Source: Pyrenophora tritici-repentis (Eukaryota; Ascomycota; Dothideomycetes; Pleosporales; Pleosporaceae). From it: 64,000 nucleotides of DNA. Positions 12,019-23,192 of this stretch are shown piece by piece (the stretch's first letter is position 1; every line of letters starts with the position of its first letter). The position numbers and the translations under genes were made by a program. The notes beneath the pieces were generated by a model. The model was not told the DNA's origin and ran no database searches. It saw only the letters and a list, made by a program, of their open reading frames with translations. The stretch is taken from the NCBI RefSeq assembly GCF_003171515.1, contig NC_089395.1:372001-436000 (forward strand), read 5' to 3'.

Positions 12019-15000
12019 CTAGTAAGACTTGTATTTCTGCACTCACATTAGCAAATCACATCACTCAACAAACATTCACAGAACATCTTCCAACTTACAT
12101 CTTCAATCTTCCGCCTCGACCCTTCATCAAGCGCATTCCCCACACCAAGCAAAGCATTACTAAGCGCCTTCGTAGCCCCAAGCGCCGGCCTTAATATAAC
12201 AGTCGGAGCATGCCTAGCCAGCGCCCTTGCCACACCAGTGCCACTACCCTCCTCCATGACCTCCGCAGGTATAGCAATGACAGCGTCACGAGCGGTGAGT
12301 AAATCGCGTTCGAGGTGGCGGGCAGCACTGCGGAGGCCAGCGCGGACGCCAATGGGTTGGTTAGCGTAGTTTGAGACTGCGCGTGGTTCTTCGTTGTCGG
12401 AGCTTGGATCTTCGCCCTCCCAGTCTTGCGAGAGGCGACGATTTGGTGCGGTTTGCGGGTTTAGGAAAACCTCTGCGCCTTCGAGGAGGGTTTGGGTTCC
12501 GATTGCTACTTTTGCGCCTAGACGCGCTACTTCGGAGGTTGTGTTCTTGGCGAAGGCGTATACGCCCTTTTGTAGACTGCGGACGATGCGGCCGTCTTTC
12601 TTGTACTCGCGCATGGGTACCACGACGAGGTCTTTTATCCCGGAACCGACGTTTACGAGGGGCCGGACGGCTGCTAGGCCAGAGAGTACGCCCGGGAGTT
12701 GGTTGCTCCTGACGTCTGGCGTCCAGACATCGTTGAGAGTCTTGTGTAGCGAGTCGAATGAGGTGATGCCGTACACGATTGCATGGCGCAGGACAATGTC
12801 GGACCCGTCCAAGATGAGGAAGTTCATGAACTCAGTGGTATGGCCAGAGCGCAGACCGCGGTAGTCCACACGCTTTGGCTTATAATCGAGCTTCATGCTG
12901 ACTGCCATCACTTCAAGACGTTGGATGAATGGCTGATCGGTAGGTGGCGGACTAGCGGGCACCGAGTCGTCTTTGAACTCGAAAAAGCGCGTGATAAAGT
13001 CTAGCGCATCTTGATCGACGTGCAAGCGAAGTGGGAGTACATTGACCTTGATCACCAACTCAGATGCAGCAAGATCGGTGACGGGCTTGACTGTCACAAT
13101 TTCAAGATTGATCATCGGCCGGATGAGCTCGCGATCAAGTGGGTTGACTGCGCAAGTGACAAATTTCTTCCAGGTTGAAGTTGGAACGTGATCAAAAACT
13201 TCCAAATCCTGAACGCGAACGTTGATAGAGTTGATGGTCTCGCCCGAGTCGGGAGGGAAGACGATGAGATCAACCGCAACACCCATCAATGAGAACGCAA
13301 TCTTCTTGTGCTTGCTGCGTTCCAGCTTCAGACGACGTTTGGATCTGGTCGTGCCACGTGGTCTAGAAGTTGCGCCAGTCGAGCGTGTCGCTGTTGTAGT
13401 TGCGTAGCTGCCAGTCTCGCTGGCGAGGTCGTCAATGTCGTGGTTGATGCGCCGAGCCAGGGCACCCTTCTCGTCCTTGATGGGCACGCCGATCCAGACC
13501 GAGTTGAACAAGAAGTCCTCTTCGACCCAGTTGTCGTCGTCGTCTTCTTCATCTCTTGCTTTGCGTCGTCGCTCCTCGGCGCGTGCCTCGACGTCGTCGA
13601 CGGCCTGGCTAATCACGCTTCGCGTTCGTGGCCAGTCGTACCCATCGTAGAGATTCCAAATGACGTTGACGTCGCGAACCCGGACTTTGACTGGAGCATC
13701 TGGAGCTTTGAACTCGTTGGGAAGATGATACTGATTCTTAGTAGAGTCCCACTTGCGAGCTTTGCCTTTTGCTTCTTCATCAGAATCTCTGAAATAGTCA
13801 CCGCCAAAGTCGAATTCTTCTTCGCCTTTAGTAATCTCAAATTTCTCCTGGAAGCTTTCAAGTAGAGCTGGATCGCCACGATGCCGTACAGCTGGGGGTG
13901 AAGCCAAAGCGCCGAGATCGTCCTCGCCAAGAAGACTATCGCCCATTTCTTCGTCAGTCGGTAACGACTGCGAGTTGTAGATGCTCCCAACAAACTCCAG
14001 ATTCGTTGGTAAGTCATCTTCCACGAGATCAGCGTTACTCATAAAATCATCAGCCTCCTCGTAGTCGTCCTGCGCCAGTGCATCGCCTGTAAACGACTCC
14101 ATCATTTCTTGGAGAGGGACGATGGTTCGGTATTGATCTCCTGTGGCTGGCGGCGAAGGTGGCTGAAGACCATTCAAGATGGCAATGAGAGTCTGTGTCG
14201 AATCTGCGCACGACTCAATGACGAAGAGTTCGTTCTTGAATTCCACATCGACCAACTGAGGCCGGTCCTTTCCATCGCCTGAGATATTCACAAACACCTT
14301 GGCTGCCGAAATCGTACTGAGTGATACGTAACCCGACTTGCTGAGTTCATGAAGATGGCGATTCGTGGTGATCGACGGTGGCACCGGCTCGTGTTCGTCG
14401 TCTAGGCGAGCTGTATCATCAATGGCATGCATCGAGGCTTTCCGCAGCTCCACGGTAATGGTATAGTCGCTCTTGGTCTGCTTGCACGCAACATGCGCTT
14501 CCGTGAGTACAAAGAGACCCTTCGATACCGACTTCCGGGGGTTGAGACCAATCGCGCATTTCCTGAGCAAAAGGTCGATCTGTAGCGGCTTGATAGGAGG
14601 ACCGGGTGATGGCGAACTGACTTCGGAAGACTGTTGGCTGAGTGTTTGGGGCGATGAGGCACCTGTAATGGTCGCGACGCTCGATGCAAGACCTGAAGCG
14701 ATCTCCTCGCCCATCGCATATTCAGATATACCAAGCGCTGCCATGATGGTCGTGACCCGGTATTCGACACAGACGTTGAAGAACTTCGCCTTCGCAACCG
14801 GTTCCATCTCGTCTCCCACCATTCGCAACATGATGGCAGGCAACTGCTCCGACGGTCGCAGCCTGACAACTTCATGGACGAGCACCTCGTCATCACGGCA
14901 AACAACCACCTTTCCAATTTCAGTAGCCAATAAAGCAGGAACACCGACATGGGCCACTGCCGCATCTTGTAGTACAACTGAGACGTCTCCAAGCTTCTCA

Positions 15001-18000
15001 TTAACAGCCACCCTGATATCCAGTTTCTTCACTGACGCGAGACTGAGTAGGCCTGGGCGATCGTCATCTGGGAGATACTTTGCAACCTTCGACAAGCGCG
15101 CCAGTTCGGCACCGAGAGCCTCAAACGTCTTCATCTGTTGCAAATCAAGAATACGAATGCCAACTTCGCTCACCTCGACGCGGAGGACGGAGCCCTTTCG
15201 TCGTTGACGCAATAACGTGTCGATCAGAATGTCATCGTCGTTCTCGTACGGATCCTTTGATGGCGTGATCATGGAGATAAGCCTGGCCAAATCGGTCTCC
15301 TCGGGCGCAAAGAGGAAGTTGAGAGTAGTTCCCCTCAACTCCACAATTAAAGGTACACCCTTTTGGCTCATGCTCGTATATGGTCCCATGAGTTGTATTT
15401 CCGAGATCTTTAGACGTACATTGCTTTGTCGCACAGCAATGCGGACTGTTGTCGTCTGTAGTTGCACAGAGCATGTCTTGCCTTTCAGGGTGAAAGAAAC
15501 TTCGCCAAATTGTACCTGGATCTTGGGAGCCGGCGCGGATGGCACAGGGGCTTTTACAGGAGGTGGAAGACCATCGCCGAAGTGGACACCTCGAGGCTTC
15601 GACTGCGCTGGGGCTATCACGGCGCTTTGCACCGTGCTAGCAGAGCTCATCGAGTTGCTCAGTTCGAGCATCCCACTGAAGCCTCCAAACGAGCCTAGCG
15701 CATCGTCCAGCTTTTGAATATCAATCATGATCTTGACTGGACGTGTGACAACTGTAATACGGTCGTCTGTTCCTTGATCATAGTCTATCTCGATATCGTG
15801 CTTGAGATGATCCCGTAAATCGTTGACAGATCGTCTTGATTTCGGTCGTAAGCTCTGGAAAGAGATGAGGTCTTGGTCCAACGACGCAAGCACAAATTTA
15901 CCGATGTGAATCTGTGATCTCGATGCTTGTATGCGACTCTGTCGGTTGACGTGCACTCTTGAGAGACTGACTCTCAATATAGCTCCCGATGGGTTGAGTT
16001 CGAGGAGCCAGTTCGAGAGCTCTCCTTCCCGGATGGATTCTGTCGAAACATTCTCCAGCCATGACAGCGAGACGTTCTTGATAGAAAGTTCGATATCCAT
16101 ACCAACAGCTTTGGAGACATCGCCCTCGTTCTCGTTTTTAGCCTTCGTCATGTCTTCCGGTGAGGACGGCTCGCCAGCCAGAGCTTGCATTGCTCGACCA
16201 AACATCCCGAACATGATGCGGCCAGTTGAGATGTCCATATGCCCTGAGACTTCGCCTACATCGAGTGAGATGGATGGCGTTTGCGTCCTCTTGGACTGTT
16301 CCTGGGGATTAGGCGATTGCTGGGGCTTCGGCACTGACCGTCCTCGCGTGGATGCTTCTAGCGATGGCTTGTGTCTGGGCGAAGACGCGTACGCGTAGTT
16401 GGAAAACGACCCAGGCATCTCGGCGAATATGGAGTCTTCTCCAAGGTTTGAAGGCTTGAAATCCATGCCTGGCGTGTCATTGGTATCTCCGATTCCAGCC
16501 TCGCCACCCTGCCCGTCGCCTAAGCCCATGGGAAACCACACGGTAATCTCGTCGATTGTAAGAAATCGCTTCGCTTGTCTCTGAATTGCGACTGTGGTAG
16601 GTACAGGAGTTTGTGTACGTTCAGGAAGTGATGGCGATGCGGTACTTTGTCGGCTCCTTGGACGTGGAGTCTCGCAGCCCTCATCGACTTCTGGCACTTC
16701 AGCTAGGATCATACAAGAAACCGTCTCCTTGGGTGTCGGTTCAGGCATCTCTGAGACGGAGTCTTTGCTTGATGCCGAAGAAGAATCCCAGCCTCCAGGA
16801 ACGTGCTGTCCGGAACCGGCTTGCCTCGCACTTACCGCGCTCATGTACATGCTCTCCGCCTCGTCATGGGTAAAGAACCGTGACTCCGCCAAATCTTCTC
16901 CTGGAGACGGTGTCGAGTCGGAAAGCTCGTGCGTACTGTGTGCGGGGCTTTGGATCTCTAGATTCGTATGTTCATGTGCCGCCGCTAAGTTATCAGTAGA
17001 GGACTGGGCCTCTTCGGAATGCCTCGATTCGGCAGGCGAGCTATAGGAATCTGGAGGATTGAAAGATCGCCCGAGGGCGGATACAGTCGGTAAGTTGGAC
17101 ATGGATGTATCGCTGGCAGGTTCAGAACGACGAGTGTGTTGGCTTGAGCTGACGCCATCTAAATCCCAGTGGTTTGCGGCTTCTGCAGACCCCTCCATTG
17201 CCGGCGCATCATCGAAGCGTGAGTTGAGCATACCATTTTGCATTGCATAATCAAGCAAGCCCTCGTCATCGTACAGTATACTGCTCACACTTAAATCACG
17301 CACAGGCAGAGGTTGATGAGATTGCGTGTAGGAGTCATCCATAGGCCGGTCATCCAGTCCATCGTCAGAGTTAGCATCTGCAAAACGATCATCGTCTACA
17401 GTGTGCACAGAAGAGTCCATTTGCAGGCGCTCTGGGGACGCAGGCCGCGGTGGCGAAGGAATTTCTTCGCGCCGACTGGCGATGTGAGATGGTTGCCTGG
17501 ATGAAGCAATCGATGTGGATAGTTCCTCGTCATCAGCCGGTTGCTCCTCAGGGCCTACCTCTTCTTCAGACACTGACTGACTAGAGCGCATAGACTGGCT
17601 CGAGTGTATGGACTGACTAGATGGCATGGATTGGTTAAATATTTGGCTCCTCGCCGGTTCGCTTGGGGCTTTCTGGCTAATCGACGCTTCGGACCGAGTT
17701 GTAGCTGGAGAAGGCGGCTGTGAATGTCTTGACGAAGACACCAAGTTTTCGACATCCGAAACTAGGCGCGCGCATATATTCTCTACGCGCATGCGCCGCT
17801 TACCTAGCTTTGTGGTGTCAGGCGAGGACGTTGAGCCAACCTCGACGCGCACATCTTTGGAGGTTATTGAATCGATGGTTATGCGCTCGACGTGGAAGTT
17901 GAGAGACACGGGTAAGCTCTGGGCGGACCTTGATGAATCTATATCCTTCGGGGCTTGGTCCTCCACTTCGATATCGATGTCATTGACCGTGATACTCAGA

Positions 18001-18697
18001 CGATCAAGCGCGGTGTTGAGGATATTGCGAAAGTAAGCTGGGAGCGCTAGTGGAGCGCCAGTGCCCGCAACACTTTCATCTTCGTCATCACTGGATGCGA
18101 CTGAATCTTGCATGTACGCCGACTGAGACGCCAGCTCTTGCTGTAGCTCTTGGATTTCCTCGAGAGGCTCCGCCCGTATGAACGACTTGGCTAGCTCATC
18201 CACAGTAGGTACGTGCTTGTTATCATCGTAATCGCTGTCGCCGTAATCGTCTTGAGCACGAAGGGTCGATGTCGGTCGTGAAGATGGCGGTGAGTGTAGC
18301 GAAGTCCCATGGTGATCCTCTTGTACATCCTCCACCAGCCTTGCCTGAACTTGTATGCCATGCACTTCTATCGATATCTGGGGTACGCCGAAATCGAGGA
18401 CAAACGTAACTCGGAGTAACGAGGCTCGCGCTTTGGATAGATGGATCTCGGGGGGCACGCTGATATTCAACAACGACACAAGTTTCTGAGTGTGTCAGCA
18501 TAACAGGCAAAAGGTATACCTCCATTTATACATACCTTGATATGCAGCCCGACATCGCGAACCTCGAGCGTGGTGCGCTTTCCAACATCGACGCTCACAA
18601 AGTCGGCCGGGTCCTTGTCAAGTATGTCGATATGGCGCAAGCCATAGAGCAGCAACCGTCTGCCGATAGAACTCGAGAGTCCCGAGAAAAAGGCCAT
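12019..18697 (-). CDS. ATG2: Autophagy-related protein 2 (lipid transfer protein)
   Basis: Three exons: 18697-18536, 18485-12099 and 12036-12019, giving 2188 aa, the usual size for filamentous-fungal Atg2. The short first exon supplies the chorein-type N-terminus (MAFFSGLSSSIGRRLLLYGL). Intron 1 is 50 nt (GTATGT donor, GCTGAC branch, TCAG acceptor). The last intron (12098-12037, 62 nt, GTAAGT donor, GCTAAT branch, GCAG acceptor) leads to an 18-nt exon that replaces a spurious tail with KYKSY, matching the usual K-I-E-D-K-Y ending. The middle (about residues 70-750) is long, Ser/Pro/acidic and disordered; the C-terminal part has the conserved ATG_C region around LVNVGSGIKDLVVVPM. Known role: Atg2 is a rod-shaped lipid channel that, with Atg18 and Atg9, moves phospholipids from the ER to the growing phagophore. 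No signs of decay. Large antisense open frames here are shadows. Confidence 0.95.
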
Positions 18698-19521
18698 GGC
18701 AGTTTCGCGGCGCCAGTGGCGGTTGAGGTGCGGGAGCGTTGACTATAGGCAAGTCGAGCGCCTATCGCCGGGAGAGGAAGGGCTCCATAAGTAGTAAGCT
18801 GTGTAGTTTGGTAGGCCTAGTGTGGGTGGCGGACCGCCGCTTGGAGGCGCTTTTACTCTGTCTACACGAATATGCACAGTCGTGCCTGCCAAGTCTTGCT
18901 TGACCGCAGTTGTGCGAGTATCGGTACTTGGGTTAGACTTTGGAGAAGCAGTATGAGCGATGAGCTTGCATAAGAGGGTTAGTGAGTATGCAGCATGCAG
19001 AAAGTGAGACGAGGTAGTCAACGGCTGTCGGAAGGTCACAGGACGAGGTTACGACCTCTAGCGCGTAGCTTCAGGTGCGTATGAATGCAGGTGATGGGTT
19101 ATGCGATCGTAGGCGGCCGTGCAATGTGCTCCCATCATCCGCTGCGGCCCCGCGCACGCCTCAGGGACGCACTAGTAATCGATAAGCAACTAACGCGTGA
19201 TAACGCGTTTGAGGCAACAATGACGATGGTGACGATTTGAGTGAAGAATGACCCGTGTCTAGGTGTTGAGGTGACACCTTGGAGACTGATGGCATCACTA
19301 CTGTCGTCTTACTTTGAGTCCTGGTACTTGTGCTGCAGCCCTGCAGTGCTGGTCCTCGGCATTACGCCACTTTAGGCAACGACTGGAAGCCGCCTTACGT
19401 CAGCATCCACTAGCGCTCTTCAGGAAGGAAGTCGGAAGGCACCGATGCAAAATGACTTGACATTTCTGGTCGAAATCTCTGCAAACTCAACCCCATCTCT
19501 TTGTTTTGTTAAACGGTTATC
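18698..19521. other. Divergent promoter region of ATG2 and the ADGF-like gene
   Basis: This 0.8 kb lies between two genes transcribed away from each other. It contains palindrome-like GATAAGCAACTAACGCGTGATAACGCGTT around 19178-19212. No gene is supported. Confidence 0.45.
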
Positions 19522-21392
19522 ATGACTTCCAGCGGCACCGTAAACGACGAGGAGTGGGCGCAGGCCGAAGGGGTACCGAATCTAAGCGACCCGTTCATCC
19601 AAAAGTACCTCCAAGGCAGGGATGCACTGGTACAGCAAGAGAAGCGGCAGCGAAGTGGTTGGTCAACACTCATGGTACGAAACACGCACGAACACGTGTC
19701 TGACAGTCATCAGACTATCTATTCCGCCAAAACCTCTCGCCCATGGCACAGGAGGCATGTGCGATAGTCTCCCAAATTAGGTTTGAGGAACAGCAAACAC
19801 TGTGGACCAAGGAGTACGAGGACAGCCTGTTGACTGACCATGTCGATGTGTTTCCTGGAATGATGTTCTCGCTTGCAAAAGACCGCATGGAGAAGAGCAA
19901 ATTATGGCAGATTGTGAAGAAGATGCCCAAGGGCACACTGCTACATTGTCATCTAGAAGCAATGGTAGACCTTGACTGGGTACTCCAGGAAGCCTTCGAT
20001 ACTGCAGGCGTCTGTGTAATCGCCGACGGTCCGATTACAGATGACAAGACGAGGCGGAAGACTGGGTTCTCCTTTACATACTCCAAGGATGCGAAATCTG
20101 ACACCTCGATTTGGAATGAAACTTATGCTGCAAACACGCCTATACCTGTCAACCAGGCGGCTGATAGCTTCCCAGACGGTGGGAAGAAGGCTTTCATTGA
20201 GTGGGTTCGCTCGCGCGTTACCATAACGGCCTCTGAACATCTCTCCCACCACGAGGGGCCCAACGAAGTATGGCGCAAATTCATGTCATGCTTCCCCATC
20301 CTTGGCTCGCTCATCTACTATGAACCAATTTTCAGAAAGTTCATCCGGAATATGTGCAAGCAGCTACTCGATGATGGCGTGTACTATGTAGATATGCGTT
20401 CAGCCTTTTACACGCCGTATCGTAGCGCAGGCAAAGAAAAGTGGGACGACGACTGGTTCCACATGCTCGAACATACGGCGGATGAGATTGAAAAGTTCAA
20501 GGCAAGTGAAGAGGGCAAAGAGTTCTGGGGCGCGAGAATAATCTGGACAACCATCAGGCAGTTCGGCAAGAAGGAGGTAATTGAAAGTGAGTTGTTTGCT
20601 ATTTATGTGTTCTCGTTATCTATGGTGTCATACCTCCACACACACACTGTAAATCTACTAACCCGTCCAGGCATGAAGCAGTGCATAGAAATGAAGCTCG
20701 AATTCCCCGAAATCATCGCTGGCTACGACTTGGTAGGCCAAGAGGACCTCGGCCGACCACTCTCCGACCTTGCGCCTGAGTTGTTCTGGTTCCGTAAAGC
20801 TTGCGCGCAAGAAGGTGTCGACATACCCTTCTTCTTCCATGCAGGCGAGACGCTTGGTGACGGTGATTCTGTAGACGAGAACCTCTTCGACGCCATCATC
20901 CTCGGAACGCGGAGGATCGGACACGGATTCAGCTTATACAAGCATCCGCTACTGATCGACATGGTCAAAGAGAAGAGGATTCTAGTCGAGAGCTGTCCAG
21001 TGTCCAACGAAGTGCTGCGCCTATGTGGCAGTATCATGTCTCATCCCTTGCCAGCACTACTAGCTCGCGGCGTACCCTGCTCACTCTGCAATGATGACCC
21101 CACCATTCTCGGTCAAGGCAAGTCTGGCATGTCGCATGACTTTTGGCAGGCGCTGCAAGGTTGGGAGAATCTGGGTCTGGAGGGCTTGGGTTCGCTGGCA
21201 GAGAACAGTGTCCGGTGGGCTAGTTTAGACGACTACAGTGCAAAAGACTGGACGCAGGACATCAAAGACGGTATGTTCGGCAAGGGCATACGAGCACAGA
21301 GGCTTAAGGAATGGGTCAGTAAATGGGAGAAGTTCTGTGCATGGATCGTGGAAGAGTATGGTGTTGATGAGAACCTCGAGCCTGAAGAGTAG
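19522..21392 (+). CDS. Adenosine deaminase-related (ADGF/CECR1-type) amidohydrolase
   Basis: Three exons (19522-19657, 19714-20586, 20671-21392) give 576 aa. Intron 1 (56 nt) uses a GTTGGT donor and CTGAC branch. Intron 2 (20587-20670, 84 nt, CTAAC branch) is a multiple of three without stops, so a naive reading translates it. Metal and catalytic residues of the adenosine deaminase superfamily are in place: HCH (about 123-125), HAGET (H393, E396), RIGHGF (H421), SCPVSN (about 444) and CNDDP (D478-D479). The N-terminal extension before the barrel is the ADGF type. Known reaction: hydrolytic deamination of adenosine to inosine. Fungal members like this one lack an obvious signal peptide, so it is probably intracellular. 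It is divergent from ATG2, with no functional link visible. Substrate could be another purine nucleoside. Confidence 0.9.
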
Positions 21393-21663
21393 GCAGTCAC
21401 GTGCAAACACAAAAGCGGAAATTGTATAGTCTAGATTTAGATACCACACAAAGATTCAACATCAAAATCCGGTCAGTCATACTCAGGGGTCCCAAAAGAG
21501 ATGGTGCTGAGCTGGTCGTTATCTCACGCAACAAGTGGCTGCGGGGCAACGTCACCCTATCGTGCTCTGCCACGTCCTCGCTAGGTCCATCGAAACAATG
21601 TGGACTGATCTCAGTCTGAAACGCTGCCTACAGCGTGTTCTGACCATAGGTGCCTGCCACGCG

Positions 21664-21933
21664 TTATGGCTCCTCGTCGACGCCATCTAGTCCCCCATAC
21701 CCGACTCCCCACACATAGGCGCTGTAGTATCTTTTGTAGTTTACCGTCCACATACGTCTGAAGTCATCAACAGCCTCACTCATGCGCCTCGACAGCTCAT
21801 CAGCCCCGTGCTGCGCCTCTTCTCCTGTACGTGGGAACAACTTGGCTCTTAGCACGTGAAACCAAAACGTACTCTCCACCGTCACCATTAGTCCAAGACC
21901 ACCATATACGGTATACCTCGTCGCAGCTCTCAT
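21664..21933 (-). CDS. Small single-pass membrane protein, 89 aa
   Basis: The frame starts MRAATRYTVYGGLGLMV, contains one hydrophobic helix (about residues 9-30) followed by an amphipathic charged segment and a Tyr-rich end (NYKRYYSAYVWGVGYG). The 87 codons directly upstream in the same frame (22209-21946), beginning MAPCILSN and including RCLHSSAIS like a mitochondrial presequence, end in a TGA only four codons before this ATG. Either the 89-aa frame is the gene and the upstream frame is chance or leader, or a single stop interrupts a 180-aa mitochondrial protein. I prefer the short gene because its start looks like a natural N-terminus. No family is recognised with certainty. Confidence 0.5.
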   Translation of the reverse strand: MRAATRYTVYGGLGLMVTVESTFWFHVLRAKLFPRTGEEAQHGADELSRRMSEAVDDFRRMWTVNYKRYYSAYVWGVGYGGLDGVDEEP

Positions 21934-22209
21934 TTCGCCAAGTTGTCAAAAAACACTAAAAGCCGCCGGAGAAGCAACGCCCGTTTCAGCGTGGTGTTCA
22001 TGTGAGTGTGCATGTGAGTTCGGGGCTGGGGGTCCGAGCGCCGTGGCGGATGTGTATGAGTCTTTGGTCGATATTGCCGAGGAATGAAGACATCGGGCCT
22101 TCACGATCTGCACCTTGGGCGCAATCCCCTGTAGATATGGGTGTGCACGCAATAGGGAGGGGTTCTGTATGGACAGTGATGCGGCGTTTGACAAGATGCA
22201 CGGTGCCAT

Positions 22210-23192
22210 GACTGCGCAGAGGTTCTTGCGTCACGAAAATAGAATGGCGGGAGATCTGGTTGAGAGTGGGGTGGTGTCAATTGCGTTGAGGAGAGGTTGG
22301 TATCTACAAGCAAGATGCTGTATATATCTACATCTACTCGCACTCTGTCGACGCTTCTCCTCGATGATCCCCCCATCCTCTTGTTATTGTTTTGATGGAG
22401 GGGCCGCCAAGACTTCCATTGTTTGTTTTGGGGGTAAAATTGCGAGAAATGATAGCGTTCGCATCATCTGTAATCTTAAGTTTGACGCAGGGATGTGGGA
22501 AAACGATGCGCCCAAGCGCCGTTGACGTCGTCCCTGCTGCCCAAGCTCGTAATCTGTAGTGAAAGTGAGAGTTGCGCAAACATGTGCTCGCGCATAAAAC
22601 CGTCTTCGCGACGATAGCAGCCGTCCTGTTGCAGTGAAAGCGCCGACGGAAAAGCCGGCAGGTTTGTGCAAAAGGCGGTGGCTGGCCACTTGGCGGGGAT
22701 GCTGTGCTGGCAGGGACGGCTGGCTTGACTAGTGGAGAGTGGAGACGAGCGGTCGGCATAGTTCAGGAACAATAAGTCGACGCGCCGCACGCACACGACA
22801 AAGTCAGTCCCTATGCCTACAAGTTTCTTTTCCCCGTCGTCACCGCCCTCCTATGTAGCTCCTACACGCCCTATTTGATTCCCCCTCACCCCGAGCATGA
22901 CCGCCGTTAGCGACGACCTCGCACCGCTTTTTTCGCCATTCACACAACCCGCCGGTCCGGTCCAGCCCTTGTTTACGTGAAGGAGGGGTCGTACACATGG
23001 AGACGGCCAGGATGGGTGGTGGCATTCCGAGGCCACGCTGTTGCTGTGGGAGCCGTGACTGTGTCTTTTTGGCTCACAATGGAAGACTGCTCGAGGGCCT
23101 TGAAAGAGACGTGTCAAAGGCGGCACAACTGGGTCAAGTATGTCGCTGAGCAACCTCGCGTTTTATTCGTTATTGTGGCATCTACGGAAAGC
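22210..23192. other. Divergent promoter region
   Basis: About 1 kb separates the small membrane-protein gene (-) from the coiled-coil gene (+). The coiled-coil frame is open back to 22977 but only from a GTG, and the extension reads like translated leader sequence. No other gene is supported. Confidence 0.45.

Noticed and set aside
14473..15207. 244-aa plus-strand open frame antisense to ATG2
   Set aside because: It lies wholly opposite the conserved ATG2 coding region and has the composition of a shadow frame; other such frames at 13308-13865, 15931-16398 and 16594-17046 are rejected likewise.
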